Positions 14,006 through 25,046 of a DNA stretch of 57,119 nucleotides are shown here, in pieces; position 1 is the first letter of the stretch, and every line of letters begins with the position of its first letter. The notes beneath the pieces were generated by a model. That model saw only the letters and a program-made list of their open reading frames with translations. It ran no database searches and was not told the origin of the DNA. Both the position numbers and the translations under genes were made by a program. Where the stretch lies: assembly GCA_020848515.1 (NCBI GenBank), contig JADLIA010000031.1, positions 1-57,119 on the forward strand, given 5' to 3'. The stretch comes from Rubrivivax sp. (GTDB taxonomy: Bacteria > Pseudomonadota > Gammaproteobacteria > Burkholderiales > Burkholderiaceae_C).

Positions 14006-14026
14006 TAGAATCTGGCCTCGATTCTA
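14006..14026. promoter_or_regulatory. Symmetric inverted repeat with a -10 box on each strand between hda and purM
   Basis: TAGAATC (14006-14012), seven bases, then GATTCTA (14020-14026) form a perfect inverted repeat. Each arm reads TAGAAT on its own strand, a good -10 hexamer. Divergent transcription would start inside the repeat, giving leaders of about 60 bases to purM and 100 to hda. Confidence 0.45.
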
Positions 14027-14080
14027 CGCAGCGCATGTCCCGCGCGCGGACCGCCCGCCATTTTCAACCGCCCAGCCTCG

Positions 14081-15127
14081 ATGAGCCCCTCCTCCACCCC
14101 CTCCCCCCTCAGCTACAAGGATGCCGGTGTCGACATCGACGCCGGCGATGCGCTGGTCGAACGCATCAAGCCGCTGGCGCGGCGAACCCTGCGCGAAGGG
14201 GTGCTGTCCGGCCTGGGCGGCTTCGGCGCGCTGTTCGAAGTGCCGCGGCGCTACCGCGAGCCGGTGCTGGTGTCGGGCACCGACGGCGTCGGCACCAAGC
14301 TGAAGCTGGCTTTCGAATGGGCCATGCACGACGGCGTCGGCATCGATCTGGTGGCCATGAGCGTCAACGACGTGCTGGTGCAGGGCGCCGAACCGCTGTT
14401 CTTCCTCGACTACTTCGCCTGCGGGCGACTGGACGTGGACACGGCGGCGACGGTGGTGGGCGGCATCGCGCGCGGCTGCGAGCTGGCCGGCTGCGCCCTG
14501 ATCGGCGGCGAAACCGCCGAAATGCCCGGCATGTACCCGCCCGGCGAGTACGACCTGGCGGGCTTTTGCGTCGGCGCGGTCGAAAAGTCCGCTCTCCTCA
14601 CCGGGCGCGACGTGGCCGCCGGCGACGTGGTGCTGGGCCTGGCTTCCAGCGGCGTGCACAGCAACGGCTTCTCGCTGTTGCGCAAGTGCATCGAGCGCGC
14701 CGCCGGCCAGTTGCCGGCCACCCTGGACGGGCAGCCGTTTCGCCAGGCCGTGATGGCGCCCACCCGCATCTACGTCAAGCCGGTGCTGGCGGCGCTGGCG
14801 GCGCCCGGCGGCATCAAGGCGCTGGCGCACATCACCGGCGGCGGCCTGCTCGAAAACATCCCGCGCGTGCTGCCCGCAGGCCTGGCCGCCCACCTGCGCG
14901 CCGGCAGCTGGCCGCGCAGCGAGCTGTTCACCTGGCTGCAGGCCACCGCCGGCATCGACGACCACGAGATGAACCGCACCTTCAACAACGGCATCGGCAT
15001 GGTGGTCGTGGTGGCGCCGGCGCAGGCCGCGGCCTGTGCCCAGGCGCTGCGCGCGGCCGGCGAGCAGGTGTTCGAGATCGGCCACATCGCCGCGCGCGGC
15101 GACGGCGCCGCCGTGCAGGTGGCCTGA
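14081..15127 (+). CDS. purM: Phosphoribosylformylglycinamidine cyclo-ligase (AIR synthase)
   Basis: The 348-residue enzyme closes the imidazole ring in the fifth step of purine synthesis, using ATP. Motifs include [21 protein letters not shown] at the N-terminus, [14 protein letters not shown], the ATP-site [45 protein letters not shown] and [16 protein letters not shown]. Length is standard. The first ATG after the inverted-repeat promoter is used. It is followed after 27 bases by a PerM-type permease, as in relatives. Confidence 0.97.
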   Translation: MSPSSTPSPLSYKDAGVDIDAGDALVERIKPLARRTLREGVLSGLGGFGALFEVPRRYREPVLVSGTDGVGTKLKLAFEWAMHDGVGIDLVAMSVNDVLVQGAEPLFFLDYFACGRLDVDTAATVVGGIARGCELAGCALIGGETAEMPGMYPPGEYDLAGFCVGAVEKSALLTGRDVAAGDVVLGLASSGVHSNGFSLLRKCIERAAGQLPATLDGQPFRQAVMAPTRIYVKPVLAALAAPGGIKALAHITGGGLLENIPRVLPAGLAAHLRAGSWPRSELFTWLQATAGIDDHEMNRTFNNGIGMVVVVAPAQAAACAQALRAAGEQVFEIGHIAARGDGAAVQVA

Positions 15128-15154
15128 AGCCGGCCACCCCCTACCCGATCGACC

Positions 15155-16186
<1,032 letters not shown>

Positions 16187-16283
16187 TGCCAACCGGCATG
16201 CATCGGTGACGGATGGCCTCGCTGCGGGTCGATGACGGCAGGATCCCGGGGAGTGGCTTCGGACCGCCGTCGGCACCCGATTT

Positions 16284-16338
16284 GCTATTTATTCAATAGC
16301 TTTTGGCGCTTGCCAGACAAGCGCTGGAGGCCGATTAT
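16284..16338 (+). repeat. Family 1 palindromic repeat between perM gene and hemY
   Basis: It reads GCTATTTATTCAATAGC, TTTT, then a clean second stem GCGCTTG-CCAGA-CAAGCGC and a TGGAGGCCGATTA tail. Of all copies this one has the longest perfect second stem (7 bp). It lies in the convergent gap. Confidence 0.9.
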
Positions 16339-16378
16339 CCTTGGAATACAGCCCCCCCCCCGCCGGTGGCGCCGGCCG

Positions 16379-17659
16379 TCAGGACCGGGCCGCCTGCTTC
16401 CAGGCCTGTGCGGCGGCGGGCTCGTCGCCGCGCTGCTCGGCCAGCTCGGCCAGCGCGCGCCAGGCATGGCGGCGCAGCTCGGCGTCGGGCAGCGACTGCG
16501 CCGCCTGACCCAGCAGCAGCTGAGCCCGGCCCCACAGGCCGCGGTGGCGGCAGGCCATGCCGGCCAGGTATTGCAGGCTGGGGTCGCGCGGGTGGGCCTG
16601 CTGGGCCGACTCGACCAGCGCCAGCCATTGCTGGTCGGAGGCCTCGCCGGTGGCGATCAGGGCCTGCTCCAGCACCTGCACCAGGCGGGCGCGCAGCGCC
16701 GGGCCGAAGCTGCCTGGCTGGGCCAGCGCCTGCTCCCACACCGGGCGCAGCCATTGCCGCACCAGGGCGCGCGGGCCGTCCAGCGCCAGCATGCGCTGGG
16801 CGGCGCGCAGCGCCAGCTCGGGCATGGCGCGCTCGCCGGCGTCCAGCGAGCCCCACACGGCCTGCAGCTGCGCCGGGTCGTGCACCTCGTCGATCAAGCT
16901 GGCCGCCAGCCCGCGCAGCAGGCTGCGCGCCGCGGCCGGCGAAAAGGCCCCGTGCTTGGCCAGCAGGCGCGCGGTTTCCAGGGCCTCGGCGTGGTGCCCG
17001 CTCTGGCGCGCCGCCTTGAGCTTGATGCGCAGCGCCGCCGTGCGCCGGGTGGCACCGGCGGGCAGCTCGTTGAGCCGCGCCAGCGCCGCGCCGGCGTCCC
17101 GCTGGTCGAGCGACCAGCGCGCGGCGCGCAGCAGCACGCCTTCGCGCAGCTCGGGGGCGGCGCCGGCACGGCCGGCCACGTCGAGCGCGTGTTCCAGATG
17201 CTGGTCGCGCATGGCCTCGTCGCGCAAGGCATGCGCGCTTTCGGCCACCGTCATGTGGGCCAGGGTGCGCAGGCTGGGCGCGTGCGGCGGGGCTTCGGCG
17301 GCGTCGCTCAGGGCCTGCACCCGGGTCAGCGCGCTTTCGGCGGCCTTGCGCGCACGCAGAAAGCGTCCGGCGGCCAGTTGCGCGGCAGCGTCGATCAGGG
17401 TGGCGTGCATGGCGCGCTCGCGCTGCTGGGTGCGCCAGCGGCGCGCCTGGCGCGGCAGCTGAACCATGGCCGACAGCGCCCGCAGCGCCAGGTACAGCAG
17501 CACGAACAGCGCCAGCAGCAGCAGCAGCGCCAGGTTGACCGACACGTCCACCCGGTGCGGCGGCCAGAACACCGTCACCGTGCCTTCGTTGTCACCGGCA
17601 AACAGCGCCAGCGCCACCGCGGCGGCGAACAGACCCATCAACCACAGGGCGGCGCGCAT
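16379..17659 (-). CDS. hemY: HemY-like porphyrin-operon membrane protein
   Basis: The 426-residue protein starts with two membrane helices (LWLMGLFAAAVALALFAG and VNLALLLLLALFVLLYLALRAL), the HemY N-terminal domain. A long helical TPR-like cytosolic region follows (repeats of about 34 residues rich in Ala/Leu, such as LLRGLAASLIDEVHDPAQLQAVW). Despite the name it is not the Gram-positive protoporphyrinogen oxidase; its role in haem synthesis is not established. It is the last gene of a hemC-hemD-hemX-hemY cluster and follows hemX by five bases. Confidence 0.88.
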   Translation of the reverse strand: MRAALWLMGLFAAAVALALFAGDNEGTVTVFWPPHRVDVSVNLALLLLLALFVLLYLALRALSAMVQLPRQARRWRTQQRERAMHATLIDAAAQLAAGRFLRARKAAESALTRVQALSDAAEAPPHAPSLRTLAHMTVAESAHALRDEAMRDQHLEHALDVAGRAGAAPELREGVLLRAARWSLDQRDAGAALARLNELPAGATRRTAALRIKLKAARQSGHHAEALETARLLAKHGAFSPAAARSLLRGLAASLIDEVHDPAQLQAVWGSLDAGERAMPELALRAAQRMLALDGPRALVRQWLRPVWEQALAQPGSFGPALRARLVQVLEQALIATGEASDQQWLALVESAQQAHPRDPSLQYLAGMACRHRGLWGRAQLLLGQAAQSLPDAELRRHAWRALAELAEQRGDEPAAAQAWKQAARS

Positions 17660-17664
17660 GGTGG

Positions 17665-18789
17665 TCAGCGCGTCCCGGGCACCGTGTGGGCCGTGGCCAC
17701 GGCCTGCCCCAGGGCGACCAGGGAATCGTCCACGCGCGGCAACTCGGCCGAGCGGGTGCTGACCTGGACCTGCTGCAGCAAGGTGGCGGCGGCCTGGGTG
17801 CGGCGCGAGGCCGGGTCGAACCAGGTGCCCAGGGACATGGCGGCGGCGGTCAGGTCGGCGCGCGCGGCTTCGTACTGGCGCGCCAGCAGCGCCAGGCGCG
17901 CGCCCTGCAGGCGCAGCTTGAGATTTTCGCGCACGAAGAACACCTGCTCGGGGCTGAGCATGCTGGCCTCGGGGCGTTCGATGCGGCTGACGCGCAGCAG
18001 GCCCTGGGCCTCGTCCCGCACGCTCTGCCACAGCCGGCCCCAGGCGCTTTCGGCGGCGGCGGCGGGGGCGGTGGTGGCCGGGGCGCTGCGCGCGTGCGGC
18101 ACCTCGTTGGCGGCGGGCAGATCGTCGACCTGCCGCAGCAGCTGATCGAGCCGCGCCAGCAGGCCGGCGGCGTCGGGGATGCTGGCCGACTTGACGCGCT
18201 CGAGGTCGCGCGCCACGGCGCGGCCGACCGGCGCCAGGCGCGGGTCGCTGCTGCGCGCCAGGCGCCGCTCGGCGGTGCGCAGCGCGGCCAGCAGCGGCTC
18301 CACGCTGCCGGTCAGCTGGGTCTGGTCCTGCGCCAGGCGCAGGGCGGCTTCCAGATCCACCGCCAGGTTCTCGTCGCGCGCGCGGGCGACGCTGTGCACC
18401 AGCTCGTCGAGCTGCGCCCGGTAGGCGGCCAGTTCGGCCAGGCGGGCGTCCAGCGCCGCCACCTTGCCGGCCATGTCGCGCACGCCCTCCTCGGCCTGGC
18501 GCGCCAGGGTGCGCGCCTCCACCGACTGCGTGCCGGCTTCCCGGCTCTGGCGCGCCAGCTGTTCCTGCATGCCGGTCAGCTTCTGCCACAGCAGCAGGCC
18601 GACCACCAGGCCGGCCGCGGCCAGCAGCCAGGCCAGCCACAGGCCGGGGGACACGCCGGCGCCGCGCGGTGCCGCGGCATGCGCTGGCGCCAGCGGGCTG
18701 GCCGGCGCCGCCGTGCCGGCCTCGGTCGCCACGGGCGCCGGCACAGGGGGCGGCGCGGCAGGCGCTGCGGGGCTCGGCTCGGACGTCAT
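17665..18789 (-). CDS. hemX: HemX-like protein (uroporphyrinogen-III C-methyltransferase-like)
   Basis: The 374-residue protein has an Ala/Pro-rich cytosolic N-terminus (residues 1-50) and a single membrane helix (LWLAWLLAAAGLVVGLLLW). A long coiled coil follows (QEQLARQSREAGTQSVEARTLARQ), then the HemX domain with EQVFFVRENLKLRLQGARLALLARQYEAARADL near residue 300. HemX proteins are often labelled as methyltransferases, but no SAM-binding motif is visible here. It overlaps hemD by four bases and probably scaffolds haem-pathway enzymes. Confidence 0.88.
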   Translation of the reverse strand: MTSEPSPAAPAAPPPVPAPVATEAGTAAPASPLAPAHAAAPRGAGVSPGLWLAWLLAAAGLVVGLLLWQKLTGMQEQLARQSREAGTQSVEARTLARQAEEGVRDMAGKVAALDARLAELAAYRAQLDELVHSVARARDENLAVDLEAALRLAQDQTQLTGSVEPLLAALRTAERRLARSSDPRLAPVGRAVARDLERVKSASIPDAAGLLARLDQLLRQVDDLPAANEVPHARSAPATTAPAAAAESAWGRLWQSVRDEAQGLLRVSRIERPEASMLSPEQVFFVRENLKLRLQGARLALLARQYEAARADLTAAAMSLGTWFDPASRRTQAAATLLQQVQVSTRSAELPRVDDSLVALGQAVATAHTVPGTR

Positions 18790-19577
18790 GCGAGCGATTT
18801 TATCGACGCACTCACCGCGTCCAGCGTGGGCTGGCTGTGGTGCACCGTGCCAAACCCGGCGGCCCGCGCCGCGGCGCCGATGCGTGGGTGGGTGACCAGC
18901 GCGCGCGCCGCCTGCCAGCCGATCTGCGGCAGGCACTGGCGCAGGTGGGCAATGGCTTCGGAACTGCTGAACAGCCACAGCGTGCCGTCGCGCGCCGCCG
19001 CCGCGGCCCGCGCCAGGCCGGCGGCATCCAGCCGCGGCGCCGTGCGGCGGTAGGCCAGCACCTGATCGACCTCGGCGCCGGCCGCCGTCAGCTGCGCCGC
19101 CAGCCAGTCGCGGCCGGCCACGCTGCCCGCGGCGTCACCGCCGCGCACGATCAGCACGCGCAGGCCAGGGCGCACCTGCGGTGCCACCTGGGCCCACAGC
19201 GATTCGGAGTCGAATTGCGGCGCCTCGGGCGCCGGCTGATCGATGCGAGCGGCCGGCCAGCCGGCCCGCTGCAGCGCCGCCGTGGTGCCCGGACCGGGCG
19301 ACCATGCTCTTGTTTCGATAGCTGTCAGCGCTTGCTGCAACTGCACTGCAGCCTGATTTGACCCCATAAACCCGGTGACCGCGTTGCCGCTGACGAACAT
19401 CGCCACGGCATAGTCGCCCAGGTGCTGGCGCACCTGCAGCAGGCGACCGGCCAGGGGCTCGGGCACGATGTCGATCAGCGGCAGCGCCTGCGCGTCGATG
19501 CCGCATTGGCGCAGCTGGCCCACCCAGTGGGCGGCGTCGTGCGCCGGCCGGGTGACGAGCACGCGCGGCGCAGCCAT
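18786..19577 (-). CDS. hemD: Uroporphyrinogen-III synthase with repeat-derived insert
   Basis: The 263-residue enzyme inverts ring D and closes hydroxymethylbilane. The N-terminal PRVLVTRPAHDAAHW, the FVSGNAVTGF motif and the C-terminal WLFSSSEAIAHL are HemD-like. Between FVSGNAVTGF and SPGPGTTAALQ, where family members pass directly to the G-P-G-T turn, an extra peptide (about residues 72-90, GSNQAAVQLQQALTAIETRA) is encoded by a family 1 repeat. ATG 19577 is used. A TTG at 19589 would overlap the hemC stop in the four-base manner seen elsewhere and is equally possible. Confidence 0.93.
   Translation of the reverse strand: MAAPRVLVTRPAHDAAHWVGQLRQCGIDAQALPLIDIVPEPLAGRLLQVRQHLGDYAVAMFVSGNAVTGFMGSNQAAVQLQQALTAIETRAWSPGPGTTAALQRAGWPAARIDQPAPEAPQFDSESLWAQVAPQVRPGLRVLIVRGGDAAGSVAGRDWLAAQLTAAGAEVDQVLAYRRTAPRLDAAGLARAAAAARDGTLWLFSSSEAIAHLRQCLPQIGWQAARALVTHPRIGAAARAAGFGTVHHSQPTLDAVSASIKSLA
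19313..19361 (+). repeat. Family 1 repeat embedded in frame in hemD
   Basis: The plus strand reads TTTCGATAGCTGTCAGCGCTTG, a 12-base spacer, then GCAGCCTGATTTGA; this matches the core and tail of intergenic copies but in the orientation antisense to hemD. Stem 2 is degraded. All codons across it are sense codons in the hemD frame. Confidence 0.75.
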
Positions 19578-19585
19578 GGGCCGGC

Positions 19586-20491
19586 TCAACGGGCGCCGCC
19601 GGCGCGCAGCCCGGCCGCCACACGCTCGCCCAGGGCTTCGGCCTGCGCCAGGGTGCTTACCTGGGCCTCGCCCTCGGCCCTGACCAGCACCGGCGCGCCT
19701 TCAGGGTCGCCCCAGGCAGCGCGCAGGTGCAGACGCTCGCCCTGCCGCGTGGCGTGCGCCGCCAGCGGCATCGAGCAGCTGCCCCCCATGGCGCGGCTGA
19801 CGGCGCGTTCGGCCGCCACCGCCAGCCAGGTCGGCTGGTCGGCCAGCGGCGCCAGCGCCTGCGTCAGCTCGCCGCGGCCTGCGCGGATTTCGATGCCCAG
19901 CGCCCCCTGCCCGGCCGCCGGCAGCATGGCGTCGCTGTCGAAGATGTGGCGGATGCGCGCCGCCAGCCCCAGGCGCTTGAGGCCGGCGGCGGCCAGCACG
20001 ATGCCGGCGTACCGGCCTTCGTCGAGCTTGCGCAGCCGCGTGTCGAGGTTGCCGCGCAGCGGCTCGATGCGCAGGTCGGGCCGCAGGGCGCGCAGCAGCA
20101 CCGTGCGGCGCAGGCTGGAGGTGCCGACCACGGCGCCGGCCGGCAGCTCATCCAGGCTGGCGTGCGCGGGCGACACCCAGGCGTCGCGCGGGTCCTCGCG
20201 CGCCATCACGCAGGCCAGCTGCAGGCCCGCGGGCAGCTCCATCGGCACGTCCTTGAGCGAGTGCACGGCAATGTCGGCGCGGCCGTCTTCGAGCGCGGCT
20301 TCCAGCTCCTTGACGAACAGGCCCTTGCCGCCCACCTTGCTGAGCGTGCGGTCGAGGATCTGGTCGCCCTGGGTGGTCATGCCCAGCAGCCGCACGCTGT
20401 GGCCGCGCTGCGTCAGCAGGGCACGCACATGTTCGGCCTGCCACAGGGCCAGGCGGCTTTCACGGGTGGCGATGGTGATGGAAAGAGACAT
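19586..20491 (-). CDS. hemC: Porphobilinogen deaminase (hydroxymethylbilane synthase)
   Basis: The 301-residue enzyme polymerises four porphobilinogens. Motifs are [50 protein letters not shown] with the cofactor-contacting Asp, [18 protein letters not shown], and [14 protein letters not shown]. The dipyrromethane-attachment Cys lies in [12 protein letters not shown]. Length is normal. It follows algR in the same orientation with about 95 bases between, and has its own likely -10 box immediately upstream. Confidence 0.96.
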   Translation of the reverse strand: MSLSITIATRESRLALWQAEHVRALLTQRGHSVRLLGMTTQGDQILDRTLSKVGGKGLFVKELEAALEDGRADIAVHSLKDVPMELPAGLQLACVMAREDPRDAWVSPAHASLDELPAGAVVGTSSLRRTVLLRALRPDLRIEPLRGNLDTRLRKLDEGRYAGIVLAAAGLKRLGLAARIRHIFDSDAMLPAAGQGALGIEIRAGRGELTQALAPLADQPTWLAVAAERAVSRAMGGSCSMPLAAHATRQGERLHLRAAWGDPEGAPVLVRAEGEAQVSTLAQAEALGERVAAGLRAGGAR

Positions 20492-20499
20492 GGGGGGCG

Positions 20500-20505
20500 A
20501 TGCTA
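20500..20505 (-). promoter_or_regulatory. Candidate -10 (TAGCAT) for a near-leaderless hemC transcript
   Basis: On the minus strand TAGCAT is followed by eight bases (CGCCCCCC) and ATG 20491. No Shine-Dalgarno site is visible in this stretch. The same spacing is seen before coaBC and mutL. Confidence 0.35.
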
Positions 20506-20586
20506 CCGGACGCCGCGGCCCGGCACCCGCGAGACCTCAGCGGCGTGCCCTGTGCGCCCGGCCGCCGGCGACGGCCGGCGCGCCGT

Positions 20587-21333
20587 TCAGCGCGGCTCGC
20601 CGAGCGCCGCACGCACCGCCGCCAGCTGCCGGCGCGACACCGGCAGCGCTTCGTCGAGGCCGGCCAGTTGCACGGCCCAGCCCTCGCCCTCGTCCGGGTC
20701 CTGGTGGCGCACCAGGGCCCGGATGGCGTTGCGCGCCACCAGCGTGCTGCGGTGGATGCGCAGAAAGCGCCCGCCATGGCGCTCTTCCAGCTGGTTCAGG
20801 CTGCCGTCCAGCAGATGGCTGGCGTCGGCCGTGCGCACGGTGATGTACTTGAGCTCGGCCTTCAGGTAGAGCACCTCCGCCAGCGGCACGCGCAGCGTGC
20901 GGTGGCGCTCGGTGATGAGCAACCAGTCAGGGGCCGAATCGTGCTCTGGCGCGCTCCGCAACTGCGCCACGCGCTGCGTTTTTTGTAGCGCCGCCTGCAG
21001 GCGTTCGAGCCGCACCGGCTTGGTCAGGTAGTCGACGGCATCGATCTCGAAGGCGCGCACCGCGTGTTCGGCGTGGGCGGTGACGAACACCACCCGCGGC
21101 GGCTCGGGCAAGGCGCGCAGCGCGCAGGCCAGCTGCATGCCGTCGGCCCCCGGCATGTGGATGTCCAGCAGCGCCACATCGAAGCGCTGGTGCTGCGCCA
21201 GGGCCAGCGCCTGGGCGGCCGTGCCGGCCTCGGCGGCGGCCACAGCCTCGGGCTCGCGGCAGTCGGCCAGCAGCGCGCGCAGGCGCGCACGCGCCAGCGG
21301 CTCGTCGTCGACCACCAGCACCTGCAGCGCCAT
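20587..21333 (-). CDS. algR: LytTR-family response regulator, AlgR type
   Basis: The 248-residue regulator has an N-terminal receiver domain (LVVDDEPLARARLRALL; phosphoacceptor Asp in ALLDIHMPGADGM, about residue 54; VTAHAEHAVRAFEIDAVDYLTKP). A linker follows at about 115-135, then a C-terminal LytTR DNA-binding domain (RTLRVPLAEVLYLKAELKYITVRT, FLRIHRSTLVARNAI). The linker appears to contain a degenerate family 1 repeat. It starts one base inside the stop of algZ. In Pseudomonas aeruginosa AlgR controls alginate and twitching; targets here are unknown. Confidence 0.92.
   Translation of the reverse strand: MALQVLVVDDEPLARARLRALLADCREPEAVAAAEAGTAAQALALAQHQRFDVALLDIHMPGADGMQLACALRALPEPPRVVFVTAHAEHAVRAFEIDAVDYLTKPVRLERLQAALQKTQRVAQLRSAPEHDSAPDWLLITERHRTLRVPLAEVLYLKAELKYITVRTADASHLLDGSLNQLEERHGGRFLRIHRSTLVARNAIRALVRHQDPDEGEGWAVQLAGLDEALPVSRRQLAAVRAALGEPR
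20935..20988 (-). repeat. Degenerate family 1 repeat inside the algR inter-domain linker
   Basis: On the minus strand GCTAC-N7-GCAGC, GCGT, GGCGC..AGCGC and GCCAGAGCACGATTC align with the intergenic consensus. It encodes residues about 117-133 (QKTQRVAQLRSAPEHDS), between the receiver and LytTR domains. It is more diverged than the other genic copies, so the call is moderate. Confidence 0.5.
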
Positions 21334-22385
21334 CACGCCCCTCGCCCCGGCAAGGGCACCTCGATGCGGGCCTGATATACGCCGTCCACCAGCGCCGTGC
21401 GGAAGTCGCCCTCCAGATCGTGCAGCAGGCGCAGCCGGTCGCGCACGTTGGCCTGCGCGATGCCGAAGCCCGCCCGCCCCTGCCCGGCCGGCACGGTGTT
21501 GGTGACCTTGATCAGCGCGCGCTGGCCGCGCCGCTGGGTCGAAATGCGCAGCTCGGCGCCGCCGGGGCTGGGCTCGACGCCGTGCTTGACGGCGTTTTCC
21601 ACCAGCGGCTGCAGGATCAGCGGCGGCAGGCGCGCGCCGTGCACGCGCTCGTCCAGCGCCCACTCCACCCGCAGGCGCTCGCCGAAACGCAGTTGCTCGA
21701 TCTCCAGATAGCGCTGCGCCAGCTCGATTTCCTGGCCGACGGTGGCGCTGTCGCCCTGCTCGGCCAGCGCGTGGCGGAACAGGTCGGACAGGTCTTCCAG
21801 CACCCGTTCGGCCTTGGCCGGCTCGGCGCGCACCAGGGCGATGGCGGTGTTGAGGGTGTTGAACAAAAAATGCGGGCGGATGCGCGACTGCAGCTCGGCC
21901 AGCCGCGCCGTGGTGGCCGCCGGCTGGCGACCGCGCACGCGCCACAGCAACCCGGCCATCAGGCCGGCGGCCAGCAACGCCCCGGTGCTGGCGCTGGCCA
22001 GCCAGGGCGGCGCGGCGGCAAAACCCAGCAGCGCCAGCGTGCCGCAGGCGTACAAGCCGGCCAGCGCCCCCAGCGCCACCCCGGCGGCGGCCTGCAGCGG
22101 CCAGCTCAGGCGCGCCAGCAGGCGCTTGAGCGCGCAGGCCAGCACCAGCCACAGCAGCGTGGCCGGCAGGGCGCCGCCGGTAACCAGCGCCACCCGCGCC
22201 AGCCAGTCCGACAGGTCGGCGGTGAGGTACATCAGCCCGACCCCGATCACCGCCTCCACGTACAGCACGGCGCGCAGGATCACCCCCACCTGACAGGCGT
22301 CGAACACCAGCGGTGGCGGCGCCGGGCGCGCCTTGGGCGGCCGCTTGCGTTCACCGAAGGTCGATAGAATTTGCGAGTCCTGCAT
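21333..22385 (-). CDS. algZ: LytS-family sensor histidine kinase, AlgZ/FimS type
   Basis: The 350-residue inner-membrane kinase has four to five predicted helices between residues 40 and 160 (for example VILRAVLYVEAVIGVGLMYL and ALPATLLWLVLACALKRLL). The His_kinase domain follows with LQSRIRPHFLFNTLNTAIALV (His about residue 176), then an ATPase domain whose N box is LILQPLVENAVKHGVEP, with a G box GFGIAQANVRDRL. It is divergent from argH and coupled to algR. The argH-algZ-algR-hemC-hemD order matches Pseudomonas. Confidence 0.92.
   Translation of the reverse strand: MQDSQILSTFGERKRPPKARPAPPPLVFDACQVGVILRAVLYVEAVIGVGLMYLTADLSDWLARVALVTGGALPATLLWLVLACALKRLLARLSWPLQAAAGVALGALAGLYACGTLALLGFAAAPPWLASASTGALLAAGLMAGLLWRVRGRQPAATTARLAELQSRIRPHFLFNTLNTAIALVRAEPAKAERVLEDLSDLFRHALAEQGDSATVGQEIELAQRYLEIEQLRFGERLRVEWALDERVHGARLPPLILQPLVENAVKHGVEPSPGGAELRISTQRRGQRALIKVTNTVPAGQGRAGFGIAQANVRDRLRLLHDLEGDFRTALVDGVYQARIEVPLPGRGA
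22365..22370 (+). promoter_or_regulatory. Candidate -10 (TAGAAT) for argH inside the algZ 5' end
   Basis: TAGAAT on the plus strand is 125 bases before the argH start and just within the first algZ codons on the other strand. If used, argH and algZ transcripts overlap at their 5' ends. No -35 box was identified. Confidence 0.35.
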
Positions 22386-22495
22386 GGGCCGTGGCGATTG
22401 TGGCCGCAGTGTAGGCCGCAACCCGCGCGCTCCGGGCGCGTCCGTCCGTCCAGCCGCGCCGTTCGTCAGTCCGCGCGCCACTTCTTCACACCCGC

Positions 22496-23935
<1,440 letters not shown>

Positions 23936-24008
23936 GCGGCGTCGCTGACTGGGCGAACGGCCCACCCTCCCGGCGCGCGCCGCAATCTGCGTCGGCGCGG
24001 GCAAGCCC

Positions 24009-24036
24009 CTCCAACCGCCGCTTCCAGGCTGAGTGG
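24009..24036 (-). repeat. Family 2 half-element (AAGCGGCGGTTGG type) after argH
   Basis: On the minus strand the sequence CTCAGCCTGGAAGCGGCGGTTGGAG matches the ATTGAAYCTGGAAACGGCAGTTGGACGC consensus of copies at 49768, 50008 and 53639. It marks the junction between argH and the sugar-gene pair. Confidence 0.45.
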
Positions 24037-24041
24037 GGGGA

Positions 24042-25046
24042 TCAGGTGTTGGCCGCCAGATCCACCACCGGCTGGCTCCCGCACGGCAACCGATCCGCAC
24101 CGACGGCACCTTGTGCGCGGAACCACTCGATGGTCTGCGCCAGGCCTTGCACCAAGGGCACTTCCGGTTGCCATTCGAGCCAACGCTGTGCCTGGCTGAT
24201 GTCGGGCTGGCGACAGCGCGGGTCCTCTTCACGTGCCGGCAGCGTCCGCACGCCAGCGTTGCTGCCGGTCAGGCGCAGCACCATGGCAGCCAACGCATGC
24301 ATCGACACCTCCTGCGGATTGCCCAGGTTGATCGGACCCGTCACGCGCTCCTGCGCCATCAGGGCCAGCAGACCACGCACGGTATCGCTGACGTAGCAGA
24401 AGGAGCGGGTCTGCCGACCATCGCCGTGCAGCGGCAGCGGCTCTGCGCGCAACGCGCTGGTGATGAACGTGCTGACCACGCGACCGTCCTGTGGTCGCAG
24501 GCGCGGGCCATAGGTGTTGAACAGACGCGCCAGCCGCACCTGGGTGCCGTGCTGCCGGGCATGCGCCACCGTCAGGGCCTCCGCGCAACGCTTGCCCTCG
24601 TCGTAGCAACTGCGCGGGCCCACCGGGTTGACGTGGCCCCGGTAGGCCTCGGTCTGTGGATGCACCTGCGGGTCGCCGTACACCTCGCTGGTGGAAGTCA
24701 GCAACATGCGGGCACCGTGGGCCCGCGCAAAGTCCAGCGCGTTCAGGGTGCCCAGGACGTTGGTGCGAATGGTCTGCACCGGCGCGGCCTGGTAGTCGAC
24801 CGGGCTGGCCGGGCTGGCCAGGTGAAACACGCGCTGGGCAGCCGGCAATCGCTGCCACAAGGCCGGATCCACCACGTCCCCAGGCACGAAGGCAAACCCA
24901 GGGACCGCCAGCAGGTGCGCCACGTTGTCGCTGCTTCCACTGGACAGGTCGTCCACGCACGTGACTTGAACGCCCTGGATCAGCAGGGCCTCGCAAAGGT
25001 GGCTGCCGATGAAGCCGGCCCCGCCGGTAACCACGGCACGGGTCAT
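24042..25046 (-). CDS. UDP-glucuronate decarboxylase-like (UDP-xylose synthase) NAD-dependent epimerase
   Basis: The 334-residue extended short-chain dehydrogenase has the NAD motif VVTGGAGFIGSHLCEAL and the catalytic Ser-Tyr-Lys set: LLTSTSEVYGDPQ and SCYDEGKRCAEAL. The GPRSCYDEGKR segment is the hallmark of UDP-xylose synthases, which oxidise and decarboxylate UDP-glucuronate. ARLFNTYGPRLRPQDGRVVS and SFCYVSDTVRGLL also agree. It overlaps the upstream glycosyltransferase by four bases, implying a sugar donor and transferase pair for a surface glycan. Substrate assignment rests on motifs only. Confidence 0.85.
   Translation of the reverse strand: MTRAVVTGGAGFIGSHLCEALLIQGVQVTCVDDLSSGSSDNVAHLLAVPGFAFVPGDVVDPALWQRLPAAQRVFHLASPASPVDYQAAPVQTIRTNVLGTLNALDFARAHGARMLLTSTSEVYGDPQVHPQTEAYRGHVNPVGPRSCYDEGKRCAEALTVAHARQHGTQVRLARLFNTYGPRLRPQDGRVVSTFITSALRAEPLPLHGDGRQTRSFCYVSDTVRGLLALMAQERVTGPINLGNPQEVSMHALAAMVLRLTGSNAGVRTLPAREEDPRCRQPDISQAQRWLEWQPEVPLVQGLAQTIEWFRAQGAVGADRLPCGSQPVVDLAANT

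Noticed and set aside
17665-18789. Annotation of hemX as an active uroporphyrinogen-III methyltransferase
   Set aside because: No SAM-binding motif of the CobA/CysG type is visible; the protein is a membrane-anchored coiled coil.
22397-22402. CACAAT as a leaderless-type -10 for algZ
   Set aside because: The 11-base gap to the ATG and weak hexamer are below what I would list as a feature; kept only as a loose comparison.
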